From NCBI GenBank assembly GCA_945897515.1, contig CAMDFO010000012.1, forward strand, positions 26,732 through 90,731: a DNA stretch of 64,000 nucleotides, written 5' to 3'. Each line of letters begins with the position of its first letter. The first letter of the stretch is position 1. The notes under the pieces are model-generated. The model did no database searches. It was not told the origin of the DNA and saw nothing but the letters and a program-made list of their open reading frames with translations. Below, one piece after another: positions 1 to 6,511 of this stretch. This stretch comes from Rhodoplanes serenus (GTDB taxonomy: Bacteria > Pseudomonadota > Alphaproteobacteria > Rhizobiales > Xanthobacteraceae). Both the position numbers and the translations under genes were made by a program.

Positions 1-68
1 TATTTGAACCATTGGCGCTCGGGCGTTGTTATCCGGCTGAGGACCAGCGCGTCCCGTCAGCAGGAAAA

Positions 69-236
69 ATGAAACCCCTATGGCCACTATGCCCGAATTG
101 CGGCCGCCCGATGCGGGAGGTCCGAACGATCCGCAAGCTGGAAATGCCGGACGTTAACGTGTTCGCGTGCAGCCGTTGCGATGTCGATTTCATCACCGAG
201 GATCACCACACGATCGCGGGCACTGCGTTGCCGTAG
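69..236 (+). CDS. 55-residue zinc-ribbon protein, copy 1
   Basis: Small protein with a CPNCGRPM knuckle near residue 8 and a second CSRC knuckle near residue 33, spaced as in a one-zinc ribbon. The start at 69 is preferred over the in-frame ATG at 12 because an AGGA ribosome site lies just upstream and the protein then aligns end to end with the next gene. Its TAG stop overlaps the next gene's GTG (TAGTG), which suggests translational coupling. Function is unknown; a metal-bound nucleic-acid or protein adaptor is only a guess from the fold. It lies close to the window edge, so upstream context is not visible. Confidence 0.6.
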   Translation: MKPLWPLCPNCGRPMREVRTIRKLEMPDVNVFACSRCDVDFITEDHHTIAGTALP

Positions 237-403
237 TGTATAAGCCATGGCCATCGTGCCCCAAATGTTTGCTTCCGATGGCGCTCGTCCCTCCTCCGAA
301 AATAGGCGGCCAGGAAGTGACACGAGTGCATGATTACAAGTGTCCGTCGTGCGGCGCCCTCTCAACTGACGCGATCAAACCAGACCCAAAGACGATGAAA
401 TAG
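236..403 (+). CDS. 55-residue zinc-ribbon protein, copy 2
   Basis: Begins at a GTG overlapping the stop of the preceding zinc-ribbon gene by one base. It encodes YKPWPSCPKCLLPM near the N-terminus and YKCPSCG near residue 37, so two CxxC knuckles. The shared KPxWPxCPxC opening, equal length and adjacency suggest a tandem duplication that has diverged: copy 1 continues acidic and histidine-rich, copy 2 ends lysine-rich. An in-frame ATG at 167 exists but would read through most of copy 1. Function is unknown. Confidence 0.55.
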   Translation: MYKPWPSCPKCLLPMALVPPPKIGGQEVTRVHDYKCPSCGALSTDAIKPDPKTMK

Positions 404-521
404 TCGCATAACGCGGCTTCCTGAGTGCGCGCGCAATCGAAGCAAGGCGACAAACGAAAACGCCGGCGACCCTGCGCCGCCGCATTCCGGTCGCTAACTC
501 GAAACCGGAGATGCACCGCTC

Positions 522-782
522 ATGAATTTTCGCAACCGTCCCGGCGCCAACTTTACGCGGCTTCGGGCAAGCATTCTCCAAGAGGCAGGCGTGCTTACGG
601 TAAGCATTAGCCTCGTCAATCACCTTGAAACTAGAGAGAGCGCCTGGGGTCAGGAGACGACCGATTCATTTGAGGAAGCCAGTTGGATGATTGCTGCTGT
701 TGCTGAACAGTTCAGCATTTCTCAGCCCAGCATCTCCATTCGGATTGCGATGGAAAACTTCAGAGACGGGACGTTCCATTAG
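522..782 (+). CDS. small hypothetical protein
   Basis: Up to 86 residues. The portion from about residue 24 on (LTVSISLVNHLETRESAWGQ, then EEASWMIAAVAEQF) has the look of a natural amphipathic alpha/beta protein, while the first 23 residues look less typical. An in-frame GTG at 591, preceded by GAGG, would give a 63-residue product and may be the true start. No domain is recognised. It stands alone between the zinc-ribbon pair and a 490-bp stretch without genes. I am moderately sure that it is coding and have no basis for a function. Confidence 0.45.
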   Translation: MNFRNRPGANFTRLRASILQEAGVLTVSISLVNHLETRESAWGQETTDSFEEASWMIAAVAEQFSISQPSISIRIAMENFRDGTFH

Positions 783-1273
783 GCGTAAATCACGGGCCTG
801 TCGTTTCTTCGCTCCTACACCGGCCGCCTGCCGCCGGCACTCCGCCACCAGCGTGTCATATCAAAGCCGTTCGACCCCATGACTCTCGCCGCCGCCTCGG
901 TACGTGCGGACAGCTGCTAGTCGAGTTGGGATATTGCAAACTAATTTGCGGCGCGGCGGCTCTCCAGTCGGTCATCGTCAAATGATGGCTCGGCACCGAC
1001 AAAGCATCGTATCCGCTGTCGACCGCTTGCTTGCTCAAATTGCAATGAACAAAACTCTCCGATTGGTGTCGCACTAAAGACGCGTGGCCGTGGCGTCACG
1101 ATGTTGACTGTCTTGCGGGGCACTTACGCCGGCCTTTGGATACCTCCCCAAAAAAACTGCAAAAGTGAGCAATTTTGAACAACAAAGTTGTATCGTAAAA
1201 TTTATACAACTCCACGATTCTGCCGTTGGAGCAGAGTGATTCTGCCATGAGGGGCAGTAAGCAAGGAGATGAC
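783..1273 (+). other. stretch with no supported gene
   Basis: About 490 bases without a convincing gene. A 31-codon ATG frame at 982-1077 lacks a ribosome site and is not called. The right part (about 1145-1215) is clearly more AT-rich than its surroundings and contains an 8-bp inverted repeat, listed separately, just before the next gene; it is probably that gene's promoter region. The rest shows nothing recognisable and may be decayed sequence. Confidence 0.5.
1186..1211. promoter_or_regulatory. 8-bp inverted repeat, possible operator
   Basis: Perfect arms AGTTGTAT (1186-1193) and ATACAACT (1204-1211) are separated by ten AT-rich bases. It lies about 60 bases upstream of the small gene starting at 1274 and inside the most AT-rich stretch of the region. 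The arm length and spacing would suit a dimeric repressor; a ribbon-helix-helix protein is encoded two genes downstream, but a link is only inferred. Confidence 0.4.
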
Positions 1274-1498
1274 ATGACGGGTGATCCGCACACGGTCGCT
1301 CAATACATTTCCAAGAGGGCGGCAACTTTGGCCACCCATGCGCGGAAAAGCGGGCTGACACTATCAGCGTACATTTTAGATATGGCTGTTGTGGAGGCCC
1401 AAGAGACGGCCGAGCAGCTTCGGTGTGACGCCACAGCCAAGGAAGTGTCGGAAGGCCGATTGACTGCGGCGCGATCCGAGATGCTTCCGACAAGCTAA
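1274..1498 (+). CDS. small hypothetical protein
   Basis: 74 residues. The start at 1274 is chosen because AAGGAG sits at ideal distance; in-frame ATGs at 1226 and 1247 lack a comparable site. The middle (residues 8-45) looks helical, with HTVAQYISKRAATLATHARK followed by a hydrophobic stretch and an acidic segment; it may be a small DNA-binding or adaptor protein. No family is recognised. It is followed 52 bases downstream by the ribbon-helix-helix gene in the same direction, so the two may be co-transcribed. Confidence 0.55.
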   Translation: MTGDPHTVAQYISKRAATLATHARKSGLTLSAYILDMAVVEAQETAEQLRCDATAKEVSEGRLTAARSEMLPTS

Positions 1499-1550
1499 CC
1501 GAACGCCAGTAGCTGTTGAGTCCTCATATCCATTATCGGAGGAGACGACT

Positions 1551-1826
1551 ATGCAATCCATGGTCATCAAGCGGTCTGTCGTCATCGGCGGCCACAAGAC
1601 CAGCGTTAGTCTCGAAGATGCGTTCTGGAATGGGCTGAAGGAGATAGGAATAGGCCGCAAGGCGACGCTTTCAAATCTCATCGCCGACATCGACACAGGG
1701 CGTTTACAGCAAGGCAACCTTTCGTCGGCCATCCGGCTTTTCGTGCTCGACTACTTTCGCTCGAAGATGCCGGAATCGCCGTCCGTCAACCGCGTCGGAA
1801 ACGGCATGGCAGTGCTGCAACGTTAG
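1551..1826 (+). CDS. ribbon-helix-helix domain protein
   Basis: 91 residues with a strong GGAGGAG ribosome site. The core IKRSVVIGGHKTSVSLEDAF, then WNGLKEIG and ATLSNLIADID, matches the RHH_4-type ribbon-helix-helix proteins that are widespread in Rhizobiales: an N-terminal beta strand for DNA contact, then two helices with a conserved tryptophan, then a helix ending LFVLDYFR. These are assumed to be dimeric DNA-binding proteins, but targets are generally unknown. It may be autoregulatory or act on the inverted repeat at 1186-1211; neither is shown by the sequence. Confidence 0.9.
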   Translation: MQSMVIKRSVVIGGHKTSVSLEDAFWNGLKEIGIGRKATLSNLIADIDTGRLQQGNLSSAIRLFVLDYFRSKMPESPSVNRVGNGMAVLQR

Positions 1827-1909
1827 CCCTCTCGGCGGCTTGCTTCGCCGGACCACGGAACGATTGCACGCGCGGCGACTTGCAGAGTCCTGGGACGACG
1901 GAGGAATAG

Positions 1910-2002
1910 ATGGTTGCTTTCGAGATCATTGGCGTGGCGTTCGTCCTGCTGTTCTTTGCAGCTCTGATGACCGACCGCGAGCCGATCACCAGCCGTAAGT
2001 GA
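1910..2002 (+). CDS. 30-residue single-span membrane peptide
   Basis: A short frame starting at 1910 directly after GGAGGAATAG, a near-ideal ribosome site. It encodes one hydrophobic helix (residues 5-20: EIIGVAFVLLFFAALM) followed by a polar, positively charged tail ending SRK. This resembles small membrane proteins of the stress-peptide type, with the tail probably cytoplasmic. It lies 83 bases after the ribbon-helix-helix gene. The role is unknown; the ribosome site and amphipathic design make chance unlikely but not excluded. Confidence 0.5.
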   Translation: MVAFEIIGVAFVLLFFAALMTDREPITSRK

Positions 2003-2120
2003 GTCGTTTTCAAAGTAGGGGCGGCGGCTGATCGTGCGGGCGCGGTGTCTTTTCGTGAATGACGTGATGTCGCACAGCGGCCCAGTACGATCGCCCTCGC
2101 AGAAACCGCTTTGAATCGCG

Positions 2121-2879
2121 TCAATTCGCGCGATGGGGTTGCAAGGCGGTCAGGGGAACGTCGAGCTCGTACGCCACCCCCGCGGGCTCGTATTTCAGCC
2201 GAACCTCGCCATGAAGCTGATCGGCCAGGCGATTGATCAGGCGCGTGCCAAAACTGCGCCGCGTCGGCTCGACAACCGGCGGGCCGCCAGTCTCGGTCCA
2301 TGTCAGCTTGAGCCGCTGTGTCGGTCCATCGAGCGTCGATGCAATCGCGATCCGCCCCTCCGGCTTCGACAGCGCGCCGTACTTGACCGCGTTCGTGCAC
2401 AGCTCGTTGAGCGACATGGTGAGCGGCAACACGGCGCCGGCGCCGATCTCGATTGCGGTGTCGGCAACGACAAACCGCCGGATCGAATGGCTGTTGAACG
2501 GCTCGATTGCGGCGTGAATGACATCGGCCAGTTTTGCGCTGGTCCAGTTTGCTTGCAGCAGCAGATCGTGCGCCCGGCCAAGCGCAATCAATCGGCTTTC
2601 CACGGCCAGGCGGCCCTGGTCCAGGGTCGCCGCGGTCCGCAGGCTCTGCGAAGTGATCGCGATGACCGTCGCCAGCGTGTTCTTCACGCGATGATGCAGC
2701 TCTTCCAAAAGCAGGCGCTGCAAGCGCTTGGCGGTCTCGTTCTCGGTGGCGTCGATGCCGGCCTGCGCCAGAAGGCGCGCGGCGTCGATCCCGGCTTGGG
2801 TCAGCAGGTCGCGGAGACCGGCGTTTTCCGCTTCGAGAGCATCCTCCTTGAGACTGGTCGCTTCAGTCGCCATGACCAT
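2121..2879 (-). CDS. soluble HWE/HisKA_2-type sensor histidine kinase
   Basis: 252 residues with no membrane segment and no recognisable PAS or GAF input domain. An N-terminal helix with a repeated QAGIDA (residues 28-33 and 39-44) leads to the phospho-acceptor box ELHHRVKN (60-67, histidine 63 likely modified). The ATP-binding N-box is LNELCTNAVKYGAL (157-170), then WTE (194-196) and FGTRLI. The WxE signature is typical of HWE kinases, while the N-box has asparagine where HWE kinases usually carry histidine, so it sits between HWE and HisKA_2. Such kinases often feed PhyR and the general stress response in alphaproteobacteria. No response regulator is adjacent. An in-frame ATG at 2873 is an alternative start. 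Confidence 0.88.
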   Translation of the reverse strand: MVMATEATSLKEDALEAENAGLRDLLTQAGIDAARLLAQAGIDATENETAKRLQRLLLEELHHRVKNTLATVIAITSQSLRTAATLDQGRLAVESRLIALGRAHDLLLQANWTSAKLADVIHAAIEPFNSHSIRRFVVADTAIEIGAGAVLPLTMSLNELCTNAVKYGALSKPEGRIAIASTLDGPTQRLKLTWTETGGPPVVEPTRRSFGTRLINRLADQLHGEVRLKYEPAGVAYELDVPLTALQPHRAN

Positions 2880-3017
2880 TCTCGCTTGCGCAGCGAGTTC
2901 GGTACGTTACCGGACTTACCAGAAACCAGCCGAATGGTCGGATGTAAAGAGCAGCCGGGGAAAGTTCCGCGAGGCATGGGCTCGGATCGAAGGCCAAGCT
3001 CGATATGCCAGCTCGAG

Positions 3018-3329
3018 CTAGCGAAGCGCGATGACTCGAACGATCCGCGCCTCGCCGACGGGTCCTCGGAGATCGAACTGACAGTTCCGGTCGTAGTCCG
3101 GCCAGGAGCGCAACGAGCATGTGGCTCCCGTCGCGCGAGCGGGAAGGTCGGCGGAACTCAGGCGATCACCCTTGAGACCGGCCGTGGCGTGAGGCTGCTG
3201 CATCGCGCCCTTGCTCTGCGGCTCCGCCTTCGCCTCCGGGGCAACCGGCGTGAAGAAAACCGTGAGGCTTGCCACAAGGGCGGCAGCGGCCACGGCGGCT
3301 ATCGACTGGGCGGTGACGGATTTGAGCAT
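3018..3329 (-). CDS. small secreted cysteine-containing protein under EcfG-type promoter
   Basis: 103 residues from the ATG at 3329, chosen because it opens with a clean signal peptide (MLKSVTAQSIAAVAAAALVA, cleavage probably after the AKA near residue 33). The mature part has two cysteines in a CSLRSWPDYDRNCQFDLRGP arrangement that could form a disulfide, and ends RVIALR. A short conserved exported protein of rhizobia is likely; its function is not known. A GGAAC-N16-CGTT promoter lies about 40 bases upstream, which suggests general-stress induction. The longer frame from 3419 would begin upstream of that promoter and is unlikely. Confidence 0.65.
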   Translation of the reverse strand: MLKSVTAQSIAAVAAAALVASLTVFFTPVAPEAKAEPQSKGAMQQPHATAGLKGDRLSSADLPARATGATCSLRSWPDYDRNCQFDLRGPVGEARIVRVIALR

Positions 3330-3371
3330 TGCGAGAGCCCCCTGGACGCGCGATCGGCGTCTCCCGCGGAC

Positions 3372-3396
3372 AACGGTCATTGTGATGCAAAGTTCC
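3372..3396 (-). promoter_or_regulatory. EcfG (general stress sigma factor) type promoter
   Basis: On the minus strand GGAAC (3396-3392) and CGTT (3375-3372) are separated by exactly 16 bases, matching the established alphaproteobacterial EcfG consensus GGAAC-N16/17-CGTT. The predicted transcription start would fall about 35 bases before the ATG at 3329. This is the only clean match noticed while reading the intergenic regions by eye. Confidence 0.65.
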
Positions 3397-3594
3397 ATGT
3401 TTTGATCTTGCTTAGGCAATAAAATCGCTGAAATTCTATGTTTTTCCTAAGCAAATACATCGTTGTCTCCAATAATTCAGCCAGTCTTCAAAAGATAACG
3501 CAGTGTTAAAATTGAAGTAATATTGAACGCGATACGATTTCTAGGAACCATATCCTTTGCAATGACTTATCCCGGCACACAACGGGGGTATGTC

Positions 3595-4317
3595 ATGAAC
3601 GTCCAGATGTCCGCGCTCAAGTCCGCCACGGTCCTCGCCGCCAGCGCGGCGCTGTGGATCGGATCGGCAATCGCGGCGCCGCTCCCGTCGGTCTATCCCA
3701 GCAATTCGCGGGCATTGTTCGATGCGGTGATGAACGGCCAGGCGCCGGCGGCGGAAGCCGAAACCGATGCGGGCCTGACGGGCGATCTGCGGCGTCAGAT
3801 GGTCACCTATCCGACCAATGCGGCGGCCGGCACCATCGTCATCGATACCGCACAGACCTATCTCTACTACGTCCTCGGCGACGGCAAGGCGATCCGCTAC
3901 GGCATCGGCGTCGGCCGCGATGGCTTCACCTGGTCCGGCGCGCAGTCCGTGACGCGCAAGGCCGAGTGGCCTGATTGGACGCCGCCGCAGGAGATGATCG
4001 AGCGACAGCCCTACCTGCCGCGCTGGATGGCCGGTGGTGAGGGCAACCCGCTCGGCGCCCGCGCGATCTATCTCGGCAGCACGGTCTATCGCATTCACGG
4101 CACCAACATGCCGGAGACGATCGGCCAGAAGGTTTCGAGCGGCTGCATCCGGATGCTCAATGCGGACGTGATCGACCTGTACGACCGCGTCAACGTCGGC
4201 ACCAAGATCGTCGTGCTTCCCAATCGCAACAACGATGCGCCGATCGCGGCGTCGGTCGCGCGCACACGCCTTGCTGCTCCAGCGTCTTACGACCTGCGCG
4301 TGTCCAACATTTACTGA
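3595..4317 (+). CDS. L,D-transpeptidase (YkuD domain)
   Basis: 240 residues from the ATG at 3595, which follows GGGGGT at good distance and begins the signal peptide (cleavage after IAAP near residue 25). An upstream in-frame ATG at 3523 would bury that signal. The YkuD catalytic region is complete: RIHGTNMPETIG followed by VSSGCIRMLNADVIDLYDRV, with the nucleophilic cysteine in SSGCIR where many members have SHGC. It should cross-link peptidoglycan stem peptides, or attach outer-membrane proteins to them, in the periplasm. Rhizobiales encode many paralogues, so the exact role is open. Confidence 0.93.
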   Translation: MNVQMSALKSATVLAASAALWIGSAIAAPLPSVYPSNSRALFDAVMNGQAPAAEAETDAGLTGDLRRQMVTYPTNAAAGTIVIDTAQTYLYYVLGDGKAIRYGIGVGRDGFTWSGAQSVTRKAEWPDWTPPQEMIERQPYLPRWMAGGEGNPLGARAIYLGSTVYRIHGTNMPETIGQKVSSGCIRMLNADVIDLYDRVNVGTKIVVLPNRNNDAPIAASVARTRLAAPASYDLRVSNIY

Positions 4318-4411
4318 GCCCGACTCAGCGCTATTTCTTGCGGGTGCAAAGCAGTCGGTCTGCCTTCACCAAATCGATATTCGCTTCTCAATAAAACCCA
4401 AGGAGATTGTC

Positions 4412-4669
4412 ATGCGCTCTGTGATCAAGGCCGGAATGCTGGTGTTGACGCTGTCGGTGATGCCGATCGCGGCCCATGCCGGAACGCTGGAAGGCGTCGC
4501 CATCGGCGCGGGCTCGGGAGCCATCGTTGCCGGACCTGTCGGCGCGGTGGTCGGCGGCGTGGTCGGTGCGGTGGTCGGCGGTCCGAACCTGCGCCCGCGG
4601 CACTACGCTCGCGGTCAGCGACACTGCTGGCGCGATCGCCAGGGTCTCCGCCACTGCAAGTGGCGCTGA
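4412..4669 (+). CDS. secreted glycine-zipper protein
   Basis: 85 residues after an AAGGAG ribosome site. Signal peptide residues 1-23 end AHAG; then a glycine-zipper stretch with repeated GAxxG/GGVVGAVVGG spacing (about 31-57), which in related proteins packs helices in or on a membrane; then a basic, histidine- and arginine-rich tail with two cysteines (HCWRDRQGLRHCKWR). Similar small proteins are abundant in Bradyrhizobium and are usually linked to envelope stress, but no activity is known. It is encoded just after the L,D-transpeptidase, in the same direction. Confidence 0.75.
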   Translation: MRSVIKAGMLVLTLSVMPIAAHAGTLEGVAIGAGSGAIVAGPVGAVVGGVVGAVVGGPNLRPRHYARGQRHCWRDRQGLRHCKWR

Positions 4670-4780
4670 GCCGTTCAACATTCGGCAACGGCATTTTGTC
4701 GATGCGACGCGGGGCGGCCGTTGGCCGCTCTGCTTCCATCCAAGGGGAATATCGAACGGGTTGAGCATTGGAGTTGCGCC

Positions 4781-4966
4781 ATGGCCGCGATAGCTGAGAA
4801 CGCTCTCTGCACGGCTTACTTGCGTCTGCAAGCGGATCGCTGTCACCGCCTCTCGCGAAGCTGCATGGATCTCGGAACGGCGAGGGACCTCAGGCTCATG
4901 GCCGAGGAGATTTTTTTGAAAGCAGCGACAATAGAGGTCGCCGCACTGACGTGCGAAAGGCACTAA
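4781..4966 (+). CDS. small conserved hypothetical protein
   Basis: 61 residues from the ATG at 4781 with GGAG seven bases upstream. The segment AYLRLQADRCHRLSRSCMDL, followed by ARDLRLMAEEIFLKAA, resembles short helical proteins common in Bradyrhizobium genomes, in which an ARDLRLMAEE-like segment recurs. Two helices are likely. No catalytic motif. Function unknown. Confidence 0.6.
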   Translation: MAAIAENALCTAYLRLQADRCHRLSRSCMDLGTARDLRLMAEEIFLKAATIEVAALTCERH

Positions 4967-5017
4967 CCGAAAGCGAGAAGGACCGGGCTGCTTCTGGCGT
5001 CATGGCCAATCAGAGTC

Positions 5018-5136
5018 GTCATGCCCGGCCTTGTGCCGGGCATCCACGTCTTGTCCCCATGGAAGTAAGGCGTGGATGGCCGTGACATAGGCGAGCGAAG
5101 CGCGCCGTCCTTCGGACGGCTGTGCACGGCCATGAC
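5018..5136. repeat. GTCAT/ATGAC palindromic repeat, compound copy
   Basis: Begins GTCATGCCCGGCCTTGTGCC and is closed by an inverted arm ending GGCCGTGAC near 5086, then a further partial arm to 5136. Same family as thirteen other intergenic copies in this window. Confidence 0.7.
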
Positions 5137-5247
5137 GGGGAGGGATGGGCGGCCGTTGCCGAGGCTGTGGTGGGTTTCGCTCGCCCTCCGGCAATCCTAT
5201 GATCCCGCGCCCACTCGCGACCGCCAACGACAAGAAAAACCGCCCCC

Positions 5248-6495
5248 ATGTCCCGCCCTTCGGCGCTCGCACCGTTCAGCATCCGCAGCTACCGCTTCCA
5301 GTGGCCGGCCGATCTCCTGACCTCGTGGGCGTTCGAGATGGAGATGCTGATCCTCGGCTGGTACGTGTTCGTCGAGACCGGCTCGGTGCTGATGCTGACG
5401 CTCTACGGCGCGCTGCTGTCGGTCGGCACGCTGATTGCGCCGATGCTCGGCGTCGCGAGCGACCGCGTCGGCCACCGCCGGCTGCTCTGCGTGATGCGGC
5501 TGATCTACGGCGCGGTCGCGCTGACTGCGATGACGCTTTCGTTTTCCGGTCTGCTCAACCCCATCGTGGTGCTTTGCATGGCGGCGGTCTCGGGGCTGGT
5601 GCGGCCATCGGACTTGGGGCTACGCGGCGCGCTGATCGCCGAGACCATGCCGGCGCCATTTCTCACCGCCGCGATGGGCGTGTCGCGCACCACCTCCGAT
5701 TCCGCCCGCATCATGGGTGCGCTCGCGGGCGCCGGGCTGTTCGCGGCGTTCGGTATGGGGCCGTCCTATATCGCGATCGCGACGTTCTATCTGCTCGGCG
5801 CGGCGTTGATCCTGCTCGCGGTGCCGCAGCGGTCCGACGCGCCGCCGGTCGTGACGCACGCCGAGGTTCCCAGGATTGCTTCATCGCCCTGGCGCGATCT
5901 GAAGGACGGCATCGTCCACATCTGGCACACGCCGAACCTGCTGGCCCTGGTCTGGCTCGCGCTGATCTACAATTTCACGGCGTTCTCGATCACCACCGGC
6001 CTGTTTCCCTATGTTGCCAAGGAGATCTATCTCACCGACCAGACCGGCCTCGGCTACATGGTGGCGAGCATCGCGGTCGGCGCGATGATCGGCTCGCTGC
6101 TGCTGACCGTGGTCGGTTCGGCGAGACTTTTGCCGCGCGTGATGTTCGTAACGGCGCTGGTCTGGCACGGCCTGCTGATGCTGTTCGCGCAGATGGAGAG
6201 CCTGGCGGGGGGCATCGCCGTGTTGCTGGTCGTGGGCGTGACGCAGAGCGTGACTATGGTGGCGCACACCGTGATCCTGCTGCAATCCTCCAGCCAGCGC
6301 TTCCGCGGCCGGATCATGGGCCTGCGCATGCTGATGATCTACAGCCTGCCGGTCGGACTGCTGATCTCGGGCGGACTGATCGAACGGATCGGCTTCCGCG
6401 CCACCGTGACGATCTACACCGCGATCGGACTGGTGTTCACGGTCGTCGTAGCGTGGCGCTACGGCGCGCAGCTCATGCGGCGTTCCATCGAGTGA
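5248..6495 (+). CDS. MFS transporter
   Basis: 415 residues with about twelve hydrophobic segments and the loop 2-3 signature shape GVASDRVGHRRLL near residue 70. The opening FSIRSYRFQWPADLLTSWAF is typical of the MFS_3/enterobactin-exporter-like branch. It should be a proton-coupled exporter in the inner membrane; the substrate cannot be read from sequence. It converges with ubiB, whose end is only 16 bases away. No regulator is adjacent. Confidence 0.85.
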   Translation: MSRPSALAPFSIRSYRFQWPADLLTSWAFEMEMLILGWYVFVETGSVLMLTLYGALLSVGTLIAPMLGVASDRVGHRRLLCVMRLIYGAVALTAMTLSFSGLLNPIVVLCMAAVSGLVRPSDLGLRGALIAETMPAPFLTAAMGVSRTTSDSARIMGALAGAGLFAAFGMGPSYIAIATFYLLGAALILLAVPQRSDAPPVVTHAEVPRIASSPWRDLKDGIVHIWHTPNLLALVWLALIYNFTAFSITTGLFPYVAKEIYLTDQTGLGYMVASIAVGAMIGSLLLTVVGSARLLPRVMFVTALVWHGLLMLFAQMESLAGGIAVLLVVGVTQSVTMVAHTVILLQSSSQRFRGRIMGLRMLMIYSLPVGLLISGGLIERIGFRATVTIYTAIGLVFTVVVAWRYGAQLMRRSIE

Positions 6496-6511
6496 GCGGG
6501 CGGCTTGGCCG

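Noticed and set aside
982..1077. 31-codon ATG frame in the left gene-poor stretch
   Set aside because: No ribosome site, no recognisable composition and no conserved motif; more likely chance.
3548..3580. GGAAC followed after 16 bases by ACTT before the L,D-transpeptidase (a similar arrangement starts near 1858 before the 30-residue peptide)
   Set aside because: The -10 half deviates from CGTT; too weak to call an EcfG promoter.
5018..5136. Reading the direct and inverted palindromes as a CRISPR array
   Set aside because: Repeats are scattered singly through the window, not in a regular array with spacers.
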